From: an uncultured Bacteroidota bacterium
GTDB taxonomy: Bacteria > Bacteroidota > Bacteroidia > Bacteroidales > P3
DNA: 37,902 nucleotides
Direction: 5' to 3'
Assembly (NCBI GenBank): GCA_902762805.1
Contig: CACWPQ010000035.1
Location: 1 to 37,902, forward strand
Positions 17,078 through 25,653 of the stretch are shown one piece after another. Position 1 is the first letter of the stretch. Each line of letters begins with the position of its first letter. The notes beneath the pieces are model-generated. The model did no database searches. It saw nothing but the letters and a program-made list of their open reading frames with translations, and was not told where the DNA came from. A program made the position numbers and the translations under genes.

Positions 17078-17596
17078 ATGAAAAAAATAGGATTAGTAGT
17101 GCTATTCTGTGTTTCTTCTTGCCGGTTTCCCGCTGTGGAAAACAACATAGACTTGACAGATTTCACAAAGGATTTAGTGTCATTATACCTGAATGATGAA
17201 CAAAATGTAGAAGCAAGAAATAATGAGGATGATATTATTTTGGTATCCATATCAGATAGTGCCACCTATGAACTTTCCATTTTTTCGAATAATCCCAAAG
17301 AGTTTGATTACTGTAGAGACGACTATCTTGGACAAACTATTTATCTTGGGCATTCGATTACGGTTTATGGCGATACAAATTCCGAGTTTTTTCTTTTGAA
17401 TAAAAAGGGAGAGGGGAGCAAACGATGCGAGCCATCCTATGAGGAGTATGACCCCCTTGTTTGGGATATTTGCTTCGACAAAGACTACACATTGTGCGAA
17501 AAGAAAACCTGTAAAGTTTCCCCCTATGATGACATAACGGTAATTCGGTCTTTGGTGGAGCGGCATTTCCCCGCTCATAGGCCAGATTGCCCATAA
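17078..17596 (+). CDS. Candidate lipoprotein immunity protein for the JAB tip
   Basis: 172-aa product starting at the ATG at 17078, 23 bp after the toxin stop. It has a short hydrophobic start and a lipobox-like sequence (LVVLFCVSSC), so it is probably a lipoprotein in the cell envelope. The rest is acidic and mixed, with cysteines near the C-terminal half (YCRDDY, RCEPSYEEYD, DICFDKDYTLCEKKTC). No family recognised. Its place just behind the toxin tip, its AT-rich composition matching the tip, and its envelope location suggest an immunity function. A plain small lipoprotein remains possible. Confidence 0.6.
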   Translation: MKKIGLVVLFCVSSCRFPAVENNIDLTDFTKDLVSLYLNDEQNVEARNNEDDIILVSISDSATYELSIFSNNPKEFDYCRDDYLGQTIYLGHSITVYGDTNSEFFLLNKKGEGSKRCEPSYEEYDPLVWDICFDKDYTLCEKKTCKVSPYDDITVIRSLVERHFPAHRPDCP

Positions 17597-17727
17597 ATGT
17601 ATTTGCCTTGTCATAATACTATGGATATCATGCAATATGTAAAGCCATTATCCCAATCCCCATGCACATTGGTGGAATGTAACGAGGAAAGGCCGAAGCC
17701 TTCCCCTCCCCCCACCGTTCCCCAGTA

Positions 17728-18828
17728 ATGTCCCCTCGGAAAATATGCGCCCTCGGCCAGCTCACACGCTCCACCGACCCCGAGGGGTTCCACACCCACT
17801 ACGCCTACGACAACCTCGGCCGCCTCATCCAACGCATCCATCCCGACGCCGGAGCGACGCACTACTCCTACGACCCCGCGGGCAACATCACCAAGCAAAT
17901 CACCCCGCTGGGCGAGATTATTTTCGACTACACATACTACAGACTGGCACACAAGCGTTATAGCAACATGGACGGAAACAATGTTGAATACACCTATCAT
18001 CCAGGCGGCCGGATTGAATCAATCACCGACGGCACGGGCCGTCGCAAGCTGGGGTACGACGCGCTGGGGAACCTGGTGCACGAAGACCGCTACATCGCCA
18101 TCCCCAACAGCGCCAATGTGATTGTCTTCCATACGGAATACACCTACGACTCCTGGGGACGTATGCGCACCCTGCTCTACCCCGACGGCGAGCAGGTGGA
18201 CTACACCTACAGCTGGGGCGGCGATTTGTTTTCTGTCCACGGCACCAAGGGGGCGGACAGCTGCCGCTATGTCGACAGCATCGCCTACAACGCCTACGGA
18301 CAGCGCTCCTACATCCACTACGGCAACGGCACCCACGCCCAGTACTCTTACGATGCTCTCCACCGACTGATTTATCTCGAAAGCCGCGACAGCCTCGGCG
18401 ACCCCATGCAGCAAATCAAGTATGCCTTCGACCCGTCAAGCAACATCACCCACATCGCCAACAACGCACCCAACATCGGACCCCTCGGCGGCCGCTATCA
18501 AAACTACTACAAATACGATCCGCTCCACCGGCTCACCCGCGCGAGCGGGTCAGATCAATACGGATTTGAACAAGCCTTCGAGCTGTCCCGTGCCGGCCGC
18601 CCGCTGTCCATGTCGACAAATGGCATGGTAAAGCATTATGCCTACGGCGAGCACACGCCTCCCCATGCACCGCAGCGCATCATGGTAGAAGACGGCTACC
18701 GCCGCACGCTCCACGACCTCCGCCGGGACCCCGCCGGCTGGCATGCCTGCGAACACCGCTTAGTTAGAAATACCGAAGTGTGCAATCTCGGCCAAGTCTC
18801 CGCCCTACCTCGTATTCACCAATCGTGA
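17728..18828 (+). pseudogene. Orphan RHS cassette, truncated and decayed
   Basis: Partial RHS repeat region homologous to about 14590-15640 of the main gene but without an N-terminal part. Homology starts abruptly at LGQLTRSTDPEGF (17752) and continues through YDNLGRLIQRIHPDAG, YTYDSWGRMRTLLYPDG, YNAYGQRSYIHYGNG and KYAFDPSSNITHIAN. Near the end, DLRRDPAG is followed by 15 foreign residues (WHACEHRLVRNTEVC) before NLGQVS, where the main copy reads DLRWDQAGNLGQVS directly. The next recognisable piece (YLVFTNREYT, about 18800-18835) is in another frame after a deletion, and no core or toxin tip follows. It fits a displaced older C-terminal end, the kind that can act as a recombination partner for the intact gene. 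Confidence 0.8.
17831..17940 (+). repeat. 110-bp direct repeat, copy in orphan RHS cassette
   Basis: Partner of 14667-14776 with 109 of 110 identical bases, in the same orientation, 3,164 bp apart. Recombination between the two would remove the toxin tip and immunity gene. Confidence 0.9.
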
Positions 18829-18953
18829 ATACACCAACGTTACGGAAGTCGAGAGCAGAGCAAGCTCGCATGCTTTGCCGAGACGGAGCAATTTGCACGG
18901 AATGACTGGGAATCAACATATCGCACAAGCGTGGGAGAAAAATTTCGTCGGGG

Positions 18954-18985
18954 CTTGCAAATGTCCGCGGAGTTTTGTATCTTTG
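18954..18985 (+). promoter_or_regulatory. Bacteroidota promoter upstream of glyS
   Basis: CTTG (18954-18957), 20 nt, TATCTTTG (18978-18985). Spacing and -7 box fit the consensus. The first annotated gene downstream is glyS, about 390 bp away, so a long leader or a small RNA is implied. Confidence 0.6.
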
Positions 18986-19087
18986 CATTTCGGATGTAAG
19001 CGATGGGGTGGGGGATAAGGTGTTGCGGGAGAGAGGGTTGGAGCGTTTTTCCTTGGTTTTTCGTTGCTGTGGTTTTCCTCACGGGTT

Positions 19088-19150
19088 GAGGAACAACCGA
19101 GGAACAACCGAAGAACAACCGAAGAACAGACGAAGAACAGACGAAGAGAA
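19088..19150. repeat. 11-bp tandem array
   Basis: Five full units (GAGGAACAACC twice, GAAGAACAACC once, GAAGAACAGAC twice) and a partial GAAGAGAA. The unit is close to one helical turn, as in the 6203-6289 array, but the sequence is unrelated. Confidence 0.85.
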
Positions 19151-19383
19151 CCCCTGCCATTCCTCTACGGATCCTTGTGGTAACCTCTCGGGTTGTTTCG
19201 GCATGCATTATTCGTGTCGCTGCACACCCCATGGCCCGCACCCCTTGCCCCGAACCGCACACAGGCCGCCCGCAAATGGTCTGCCGGCATGAATGGGCAC
19301 TTGGAATAAAAAGTTTTTGGGTGGTGCACAATAATTGTTTCGATGTGGCGTTGTGATGGTTTAAAAAAAATACTGACTATTAT

Positions 19384-20898
19384 ATGGCACATCAAGACGA
19401 CATCTTCAAAAAAGTGGTGGCTCACGCCAAGGAATACGGCTTCATCTTCCCCAGCTCGGAGATCTACGACGGGCTGGCGGCGGTGTACGACTACGGCCAG
19501 CTGGGCGTGGAGCTGAAGAACAATATCAAGCAGTACTGGTGGCGCGCCATGGTGCAGATGCACGAGAACATCGTGGGTCTGGACAGCGCCATCTTCATGC
19601 ACCCGCGCATCTGGAAGGCCAGCGGCCACGTGGACGCCTTCAACGACCCGCTGATCGACAACAAGGACAGCAAGAAACGCTACCGCGCCGATGTGCTCAT
19701 CGAGGACCACATAGCCAAAATCGAGGAGAAAATCGAGAAGGAGGTGGAGAAGGGGCGCAAGCGCTTCGGCGAGGCCTTCGACGAGGCGCAGTTCCGCGCC
19801 ACGAACGGCCGTGTGCTCGAACACCAGCAGAAAATCAACGACATACGCGACCGCTTCGCCGCCCTGATGAACGCCAATGACCTGGAGGGGCTGAAGCAGA
19901 TGATACTGGACCTGGAAATCGTCTGCCCGGTCAGCGGCACGCGCAACTGGACCGACGTGCGCCAGTTCAACCTCATGTTCGCCACCAAGATGGGTTCCGT
20001 CATCGACGACAGCGACACCCTCTACCTCCGCCCCGAGACGGCGCAGGGCATCTTTGTCAACTTCCTCAACGTGCAGAAGACCGGCCGCATGAAGGTCCCC
20101 TTCGGCATCGCGCAGATCGGCAAGGCGTTCCGCAACGAGATTGTGGCGCGCCAGTTCATCTTCCGCATGCGCGAGTTCGAGCAGATGGAGATGCAGTTCT
20201 TCGTGCGCCCCGGCACCGAGCTGGAGTGGTTCCGCTACTGGAAAGAGGAGCGCCTGAAGTGGCACCTCGCCCTCGGCATCCCCGAGGAGTGCTACCGCTA
20301 CCACGACCACGAGAAGCTGGCCCACTACGCTAACGCCGCCACCGACATCGAGTTCCGCTTCCCCTTCGGCTTCAAGGAGCTCGAGGGTATCCACAGCCGC
20401 ACCGACTTCGACCTCTCGCGCCACAGCGAGTTCAGCGGCAAGAAGCTGCAATACTTCGACAGCGAGCTGAACGAGAGCTACACGCCCTATGTTATCGAGA
20501 CCTCCATCGGTGTGGACCGCACCTTCCTGGCCATCTTCAGCCACGCGCTGAAGGACGAGACCCTCGAGGACGGCAGCACCCGCACCGTGCTGAGCCTGCC
20601 CGCCCGCCTGGCGCCCTACAAGGCCGCCGTGCTGCCGCTGGTCAAAAAGGACGGCCTGCCCGAGAAGGCGCGCGAAATCATCGATGTGCTGAAGCAGGAC
20701 ATGATGGTGCAATACGACGAGAAAGACGCCATCGGCCGCCGCTACCGCCGCCAGGACGCCATCGGCACCCCGTTCTGCATCACCGTGGACAGCGACACCC
20801 TCTCCGACAACGCCGTCACCGTGCGCCACCGCGACACGATGCAGCAGGAGCGCGTTGCCATCGACCAGCTGCCGGCCTACCTCAAGTCCAAAATTTGA
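19384..20898 (+). CDS. glyS: Glycine--tRNA ligase (single-chain, class II)
   Basis: Charges tRNA-Gly with glycine using ATP in the cytoplasm. The 504-aa product is the homodimeric type. Landmarks are VYDYGQLGVELKNNIK near residue 34, YLRPETAQGIFVNF near 216, PFGIAQIGKAFRNEI (motif 2) near 240, RMREFEQMEMQFF near 261, ETSIGVDRTFLAIFSHAL (motif 3) near 374, and a C-terminal anticodon-binding domain starting near LAPYKAAVLPL (416). Length and motif order match Bacteroidota homologues. The ATG at 19384 begins MAHQDDIFKKVV, the usual start. It is followed directly by a strong terminator. Confidence 0.96.
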   Translation: MAHQDDIFKKVVAHAKEYGFIFPSSEIYDGLAAVYDYGQLGVELKNNIKQYWWRAMVQMHENIVGLDSAIFMHPRIWKASGHVDAFNDPLIDNKDSKKRYRADVLIEDHIAKIEEKIEKEVEKGRKRFGEAFDEAQFRATNGRVLEHQQKINDIRDRFAALMNANDLEGLKQMILDLEIVCPVSGTRNWTDVRQFNLMFATKMGSVIDDSDTLYLRPETAQGIFVNFLNVQKTGRMKVPFGIAQIGKAFRNEIVARQFIFRMREFEQMEMQFFVRPGTELEWFRYWKEERLKWHLALGIPEECYRYHDHEKLAHYANAATDIEFRFPFGFKELEGIHSRTDFDLSRHSEFSGKKLQYFDSELNESYTPYVIETSIGVDRTFLAIFSHALKDETLEDGSTRTVLSLPARLAPYKAAVLPLVKKDGLPEKAREIIDVLKQDMMVQYDEKDAIGRRYRRQDAIGTPFCITVDSDTLSDNAVTVRHRDTMQQERVAIDQLPAYLKSKI

Positions 20899-20902
20899 AC
20901 AA

Positions 20903-20941
20903 AAAACCGACATTTGTTTCTACTATGTCGGTTTTATTTTG
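20903..20941 (+). terminator. Rho-independent terminator after glyS
   Basis: An 11-bp perfect stem (AAAACCGACAT / ATGTCGGTTTT, 20903-20913 and 20925-20935) with an 11-nt loop, followed by ATTTTG. It lies 5 bp after the glyS stop. The T-rich arm runs straight into the promoter of the next gene. Confidence 0.85.
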
Positions 20942-20949
20942 TACTTTTG
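20942..20949 (+). promoter_or_regulatory. -7 box upstream of hemerythrin-LuxR gene
   Basis: TACTTTTG matches TAnnTTTG. Only a weak -33 (TTTC, 21 nt upstream) is present, inside the terminator loop of glyS. About 45 bp upstream of the GTG start. Confidence 0.5.
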
Positions 20950-20993
20950 CATTTTCAATATATAGGTATTCCATAATATAACGCATTCAGACC

Positions 20994-21854
20994 GTGGGCA
21001 AACGAACCATATTCACCGGCCGCATGAAGATGGCCGACATGATCGCCTCCAACTACGACCTCATCCTCATGCTGCCCCGCTTCGGCATCCACCTCGGCTT
21101 CGGCGAGAAGACCATCAAGGAGGTGTGCCGCGAATTCGGTGTGGACGACTTCTTCTTCCTCACCGTCTGCAACATCTACACCTTCGACGACTTCCGCCCC
21201 GACGAAGAGGAAATCGCCAAAATCGACAACCGCCTCGTGGTGGAGCACCTGCAGGCGTCGCACCGCTACTACACCCAAGAGCGCCTGCCGCACATGCAGC
21301 GCCACCTCGACCACATCGCCGACTCGGCCGGCGAGCAGTCGGCCGCCATACTGAAGAAGTACTTCGCCGACTACTGCCGCGAGGTGCGCGACCACGTGCG
21401 CCGCGAGGAGCGCAACCTGGCCAACATGCTCGAAGCCCTCCGCGACGGCGAGCCGCTGAGCAAGGGCGTCAGCGACCACTACGTGAAAAGCCACGACAGC
21501 ATCAAGGACAAGCTCTCCGACCTCACCCAGATCATCTACAAATACATCCCCGGCGAGCGCCTGAACGAGGAGATGATGGAGCTGGTGTTCGACATCATGC
21601 AGCTCAGCCGCGACCTGGAGAAGCACGCCGAGATAGAGGAGATGCTGCTCCTGCCGCCCGAGGACCACTCGCTCTCCGACCGCGAGCAGGAGGTGCTCGA
21701 CCTCGTGGCCCAGGGGTTGAGCAGCAAGGAGATAGCCGCGCGCCTCAACATCGCCGTCAACACCGTCAACACCCACCGCAAATCCATCACCCGCAAGACC
21801 GGCATCAAGTCTGTGGCCGGCCTCGCCGTCTACGCCATGCTGAAAAAGAATTAG
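20994..21854 (+). CDS. RIC/hemerythrin-like sensor fused to LuxR DNA-binding domain
   Basis: 286-aa predicted transcription regulator. Residues 10-60 resemble the ScdA/YtfE (RIC) N-terminal region (MKMADMIASNYDLILMLPRF, GFGEKTIKEVCREFGVD with Cys45). Residues 75-220 form a histidine-rich helical bundle with candidate di-iron ligands H90, H100, H104, H107, H134, H167 and H211 followed by EIEE. Residues 227-282 are a LuxR/GerE helix-turn-helix (LSDREQEVLDLVAQGLSSKE, NTVNTHRKSITRKTG). A GTG start at 20994 is preferred because the ten residues before the internal ATG (21024) match family members. The fold suggests sensing of oxygen, nitric oxide or iron state, with output by DNA binding. Three bases separate it from the polyferredoxin gene, so it probably regulates or reports on that redox cluster. 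Sensing ligand is inferred. Confidence 0.8.
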   Translation: MGKRTIFTGRMKMADMIASNYDLILMLPRFGIHLGFGEKTIKEVCREFGVDDFFFLTVCNIYTFDDFRPDEEEIAKIDNRLVVEHLQASHRYYTQERLPHMQRHLDHIADSAGEQSAAILKKYFADYCREVRDHVRREERNLANMLEALRDGEPLSKGVSDHYVKSHDSIKDKLSDLTQIIYKYIPGERLNEEMMELVFDIMQLSRDLEKHAEIEEMLLLPPEDHSLSDREQEVLDLVAQGLSSKEIAARLNIAVNTVNTHRKSITRKTGIKSVAGLAVYAMLKKN

Positions 21855-21857
21855 GAT

Positions 21858-23258
21858 ATGAAATATTTCAAGTACGTAAGAATGTTCCTCGCTGGCCTGA
21901 TGCTTGTCGGCATCACCGCCCTGCTGCTCGACTGCACCGGCGTGCTGCGCCATTGGCTCGGCTGGGCTCCCAAGCTCCAGCTCCTGCCCGCCATCCTGGC
22001 TTTCAACGCCGTGACCGTCATCGCCGTCCTGCTGGTCACCGTCCTCATCGGCCGCATCTACTGCTCGCTGGTGTGCCCCTTGGGCATCTTCCAGGATGTG
22101 CTCATCTGGATGCACAAGGTGTGGCCCTCGCGCCGCAAGTTCCGCTATCGCAAGCCGTTGCCCTGGCTGCGCTACACGGTGCTGGTGCTTTTCGTCGTCA
22201 TGATGGTCTTCGGGCTGAACAGCTTGGCCGTCCTCATCGCCCCCTACAGTGCCTATGCCCGCATGGTTGAGGGCTTTATGAGCCCCGGGGTGCTGCGCGT
22301 GGTGGCCATCGCCACCCTCGTGCTCATGGTCGGCTTCACCCTCTTCGGCCGCCTTTGGTGCAACACCGTCTGCCCCGTGGGCACCCTGCTGGGCCTCGTG
22401 GCCAAGCACCGCATCTTCGGCATCCGCATCGATGCCTCCAAGTGCGTCGGCTGCCACCAGTGCGAGCGCGGCTGCAAGTGCGGCTGCATCGACATCGACG
22501 GCGGCTGCAAGGTCGACGACTCGCGCTGTGTCGACTGCTGGAACTGCCTCAGCAAGTGCAAGTTCGATGCCATCAGTATTGCTAGCAAGACTAGTAGTAC
22601 TAGTCAGACTAGTAACACTAGTAATACTAGTAAGGCCAGCGACATCGACCCCTCGCGCCGCGCCTTTGTTGCCACCGGCCTAGCCGTCGGTGCCGCCACC
22701 GCCCTCCACGCCCAGGAGCAGAAGATGGACGGCGGACTGGCCGTGCTGCTCGACAAGTCGGTCCCCAAGCGCCAGGTGCCCCTGCGTCCCTTCGGCGCCA
22801 TGAGTCAGAAGAACTTCGAGAGCCGCTGCACCGCCTGCCAGCTCTGCGTCAGCCAGTGCCCCGAGAAGGTGCTGCGCCCCTCCACCGACCTCGGCTCGTT
22901 CCTCCAGCCGCAGATGGCCTACGACCAGGGCTACTGCCGCATGGCCTGCACGCGCTGCAGCGAGGTGTGCCCCGCCGGCGCCATCCAGCCCGTCACCCGT
23001 GAGCAGAAGACCGCCATCAGCATCGGCCTCGCCGTCACGCTCCACGACAACTGCATCTCCGCCCAGGGCGTCAACTGCGGCTCCTGCGCCCGCCACTGCC
23101 CCGCCCAGGCCATCACCATGGTCGAGTCCGGCGGCAAGACCCTCCCCGTGGTCAACGAAAACAAGTGCACCGGCTGCGGCGCCTGCGAGTACTACTGCCC
23201 CGCACGCCCCATGACCGCCATCTACGTCGAGGGCCGCCAACAACACGCTGCAATTTAA
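21858..23258 (+). CDS. Membrane polyferredoxin (NapH-like) with internal Tat-like motif
   Basis: 466-aa electron-transfer protein. Residues 1-180 hold about five membrane segments with two CxxxCP motifs (YCSLVCPLG at 68-76, WCNTVCPVG at 167-175) as in NapH/NosR-type proteins. Next come two 4Fe-4S clusters (CVGCHQCERGC at 196-206, CVDCWNCLSKC at 224-234), a linker of ACTAGT-type 9-mers (KTSSTSQTSNTSNTSK, 244-259), then DPSRRAFVATGLAVGAAT (264-281), a twin-arginine-like anchor, and a C-terminal half with further Fe-S motifs (CTACQLCVSQC, CRMACTRCSEVC, CGSCARHC, CTGCGACEYYC). It looks like a NapH-type protein fused to a NapG-like Tat-exported ferredoxin. tatA and tatC lie 2.4 kb downstream. Quinol-linked electron supply to a periplasmic partner, perhaps the Tat-exported reductase, is inferred. 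Confidence 0.85.
   Translation: MKYFKYVRMFLAGLMLVGITALLLDCTGVLRHWLGWAPKLQLLPAILAFNAVTVIAVLLVTVLIGRIYCSLVCPLGIFQDVLIWMHKVWPSRRKFRYRKPLPWLRYTVLVLFVVMMVFGLNSLAVLIAPYSAYARMVEGFMSPGVLRVVAIATLVLMVGFTLFGRLWCNTVCPVGTLLGLVAKHRIFGIRIDASKCVGCHQCERGCKCGCIDIDGGCKVDDSRCVDCWNCLSKCKFDAISIASKTSSTSQTSNTSNTSKASDIDPSRRAFVATGLAVGAATALHAQEQKMDGGLAVLLDKSVPKRQVPLRPFGAMSQKNFESRCTACQLCVSQCPEKVLRPSTDLGSFLQPQMAYDQGYCRMACTRCSEVCPAGAIQPVTREQKTAISIGLAVTLHDNCISAQGVNCGSCARHCPAQAITMVESGGKTLPVVNENKCTGCGACEYYCPARPMTAIYVEGRQQHAAI
22590..22634 (+). repeat. ACTAGT 9-mer array in polyferredoxin gene
   Basis: Five in-frame units ACTAGTNNN (AGT, CAG, AAC, AAT, AAG as the last codon), encoding a Thr-Ser-X linker just before the internal twin-arginine motif. 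The run is much more AT-rich than the gene around it. Confidence 0.9.
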
Positions 23259-23288
23259 CTTTTCAACATATCAACTTATCAACCTATC
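23257..23288 (+). repeat. 8-mer array between polyferredoxin and yitT-like genes
   Basis: Four 8-bp units (AACTTTTC, AACATATC, AACTTATC, AACCTATC) that fill the whole 34-bp intergenic gap and overlap the stop codon of the upstream gene. Confidence 0.8.
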
Positions 23289-23292
23289 AATC

Positions 23293-24255
23293 ATGGACAT
23301 TAAAGCCAAAGTCAACGAAGCCGTCCGCTATGTCGGCACGTTCAAATTCTGGAAAGAGCTGGTCATCATGACCCTCGGCATGATGGTCACCGCCGCCGCC
23401 GTCTACTACTTCCTCGTCCCCTCCAAACTTATCATCGGCACCATCAGCGGCCTGTCGATTGTGCTCTCCAACATCTTCACCGGCGGCCAGGGGCTCGGCA
23501 CCTGGATCACCTGCATCAACATCGTCCTCCTCATCCTCGCCTTCATCCTCATCGACCGCGAGTTCGGCTTCAAGACCGTCTACACCGCCCTTATCCTCGG
23601 CCCGCTGACCGACTTCTGGGACTGGGTCTTCCCCTGGCAGAACATCGCCAACGACAACCTCGTCACCGGCACCCCCTCCGTGATGGGCGACCCCTGGCTC
23701 GACCTCTGCTGCTTCGTGCTCCTCCTCTCCGCTGCCCAAGCGCTGATGTTCAGCATCAACGCCTCCACCGGCGGCCTCGACATTCTGGCCAAGATTGTCA
23801 ATAAGTTCCTCCACTTCGACATCGGCGCCTCGGTCTCCGTGGCTGGTGCCGTCATCTGCTGCACCGCCTTCTTCATCAACGACTTCCGCATGGTCGTCAT
23901 CGGCCTCATCGGCACCTGGATCAACGGCCTGGTGGTCGACTACTTCACCGCCACCCTCAACAACCACAAGCGCGTCTGCATCGTCAGCAAGGACTACGAC
24001 CGCATCAGACAGTACATCATCAACGACCTGCGCCGCGGCTGCACCCTCTACGAGGTCACCGGCGGCTACAGCGGCGAGAAGAGCATCGAGCTCGTGGCCC
24101 TGCTCGGCAAGGACGAGTTCAGCAGCCTCATGCATTGGCTCAAAGAGAACGAAATCAGCGCCTTCACCACCGCGGGCAACGTCAGCGAGGTCTACGGCAC
24201 CTGGTTCAGCAACAAGAAGCGCAAGCAGTTGCAAGAAGAAATGAAAAAGAGATAG
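23293..24255 (+). CDS. YitT family membrane protein (DUF161 + DUF2179)
   Basis: 320-aa inner-membrane protein of unconfirmed function. Residues 20-215 contain five or six hydrophobic segments, including VTAAAVYYFLVPSKLIIGTI and INASTGGLDILAKIVNK (the SxGGxDI motif of the family). Residues 225-310 form the soluble DUF2179 domain (VCIVSKDYDRIRQYIINDL, GCTLYEVTGGYSGE). Length and order fit the family well. The gene follows the polyferredoxin after a 34-bp repeat-filled gap and precedes the aldo/keto reductase by 6 bp, so it is part of the redox/Tat operon; what it transports, if anything, is not known. Confidence 0.85.
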   Translation: MDIKAKVNEAVRYVGTFKFWKELVIMTLGMMVTAAAVYYFLVPSKLIIGTISGLSIVLSNIFTGGQGLGTWITCINIVLLILAFILIDREFGFKTVYTALILGPLTDFWDWVFPWQNIANDNLVTGTPSVMGDPWLDLCCFVLLLSAAQALMFSINASTGGLDILAKIVNKFLHFDIGASVSVAGAVICCTAFFINDFRMVVIGLIGTWINGLVVDYFTATLNNHKRVCIVSKDYDRIRQYIINDLRRGCTLYEVTGGYSGEKSIELVALLGKDEFSSLMHWLKENEISAFTTAGNVSEVYGTWFSNKKRKQLQEEMKKR

Positions 24256-24261
24256 TAGAGT

Positions 24262-25653
24262 ATGGACAGAAGAGACTTTTTGAAAGGGATGGCCGGCGCT
24301 GTGGCCGCTGGCGCTGCGATGGCAGCGGGCTGCGACAATCCCAACAGCGTGCCCGCCGAGGGCATGACTGCCGGCGAGGTGCCCATGGGCCAGATGACCT
24401 ATCGCCCCGACGCCCATGGGCAGCAGATTTCGCTCCTCGGCTTCGGCATGATGCGCCTCCCTGTGGAGGGCGGCGGCAGCGGCCGCGAAAACCCCGGCGC
24501 TCCCATCGACCAAGAGATGGTCAACCAGCAGGTGGACTATGCCATCGAGCACGGTGTCAACTACTTCGACACCGCCCCGGTCTACTGCCAGGGCCGCTCC
24601 GAGACCGCCACCGGCATCGCTCTCAAGCGCCACCCGCGCGACAAATGGTTCATCGCCACCAAGATGTCCAACTTCCGCAACTGGACTCCCGAGGCCAGCC
24701 TCAAGATGTACCGCGAGTCGTTCGAGAAGCTCCAGGTGGACCATATCGACTACTACCTCCTCCACTCCTTCGGCAACGTCACCGACGAGGGCGAGAGCGA
24801 TTTCGAGCGTCGCTTCGAGAACAACGGCATGCTCGAATTCCTCATGAAAGAGCGCGAGGCCGGCCGCATCCGCAACCTCGGCTGGTCGTTCCACGGCCTG
24901 CAGTCGGAGTTCGACAAGGTGGTGGCCCTGCACGACAAGTACCGCTGGGACTTCGCGCAGATACAGATGAACTACGTCGACTGGCACTACGCCAAGGAAA
25001 TCAACCCCCGCAACGTCGAGGGCGAGCACCTCTACACCGAGCTCGACAAGCGCGAGATACCCGTCGTCATCATGGAACCCCTGCTCGGCGGACGCCTGGC
25101 CACCCTCAACGACCACGCCGCCGCCCAGCTCAAAGCCCGCGAGCCCAACCAGAGCCTCGCCTCGTGGTCGTTCCGCTTCTGCGGCACCTATCCCCGCGTG
25201 ATGACCTCGCTCAGCGGCATGACCCTCATGGAGCACCTCCAGGACAACCTTCGCACCCACTCCCCCCTCAAGCCCCTCAACGCCGAGGAACTGGCCCTGC
25301 TCGAGCGCATCGCCGACGAGTTCGCCCACTATCCCGCCGTGCCCTGCACCACCTGCCAGTACTGCATGCCCTGCCCCTACGGCCTCGACATCCCCGGCAT
25401 CTTCTCGCACTACAACAAATGCCTCAACGAAGGCAACATAGCCCTCGAGGGCACCATGGAGCAGCGCGAGTTCCGCCGCGCACGCAAGGCCTTCCTCACC
25501 TCCTACGACCGGAGCATCGAGCGACTGCGCCAGGCCGACCACTGCATCGACTGCGGCGAGTGCCTCAAGCACTGTCCCCAAGGCATCAAAATCCCCGAGA
25601 AGATGCACATGATAGAGAATTACACCAACCAACTTAAAGATTCAATGGTATGA
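24262..25653 (+). CDS. Tat-exported aldo/keto reductase with two C-terminal 4Fe-4S clusters
   Basis: 463-aa oxidoreductase. The N-terminus [20 protein letters not shown] is a twin-arginine signal (RRDFLKG), followed by AAGC (Cys24) that could be lipid-modified, so it probably works outside the inner membrane. The aldo/keto reductase barrel (55-345) keeps the catalytic tetrad Asp103 (FDTAPVY), Tyr108, Lys134 (IATKMS) and His168 (YLLHSF). The C-terminal part has [13 protein letters not shown] near 362-374 and [14 protein letters not shown] near 427-440, giving ferredoxin-like clusters. The stop overlaps the tatA start by ATGA, so substrate and translocase are coupled in one operon. Physiological substrate unknown; electrons may come from the NapH-like polyferredoxin upstream. 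Confidence 0.9.
   Translation: MDRRDFLKGMAGAVAAGAAMAAGCDNPNSVPAEGMTAGEVPMGQMTYRPDAHGQQISLLGFGMMRLPVEGGGSGRENPGAPIDQEMVNQQVDYAIEHGVNYFDTAPVYCQGRSETATGIALKRHPRDKWFIATKMSNFRNWTPEASLKMYRESFEKLQVDHIDYYLLHSFGNVTDEGESDFERRFENNGMLEFLMKEREAGRIRNLGWSFHGLQSEFDKVVALHDKYRWDFAQIQMNYVDWHYAKEINPRNVEGEHLYTELDKREIPVVIMEPLLGGRLATLNDHAAAQLKAREPNQSLASWSFRFCGTYPRVMTSLSGMTLMEHLQDNLRTHSPLKPLNAEELALLERIADEFAHYPAVPCTTCQYCMPCPYGLDIPGIFSHYNKCLNEGNIALEGTMEQREFRRARKAFLTSYDRSIERLRQADHCIDCGECLKHCPQGIKIPEKMHMIENYTNQLKDSMV

Larger units (their letters stand above)
18829..19383. other. Non-coding region and probable glyS leader
   Basis: 555 bp without a convincing gene. The first about 60 bp are leftover RHS sequence. It then contains a promoter (18954-18985), an 11-bp tandem array (19088-19150) and GC-rich sequence with no clear terminator hairpin or known riboswitch. 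If the promoter serves glyS, the leader would be nearly 400 nt. Confidence 0.6.

Noticed and set aside
19088..19150. CRISPR array
   Set aside because: Units are 11 bp and directly adjacent without spacers; no cas genes nearby. The same holds for the 6203-6289 array.
18829..19383. T-box or other tRNA-sensing leader before glyS
   Set aside because: No T-box core sequence or terminator/antiterminator pair could be seen, and T-boxes are not expected in Bacteroidota.
19165..20913. 582-residue minus-strand frame opposite glyS
   Set aside because: Shadow of C-ending codons in glyS, Val/Leu/Ala/Asp-rich with no family motif; glyS on the plus strand is certain.
23287..25632. 781-residue minus-strand frame
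   Set aside because: Runs across the yitT-like and reductase genes, both securely identified on the plus strand; another composition artefact.
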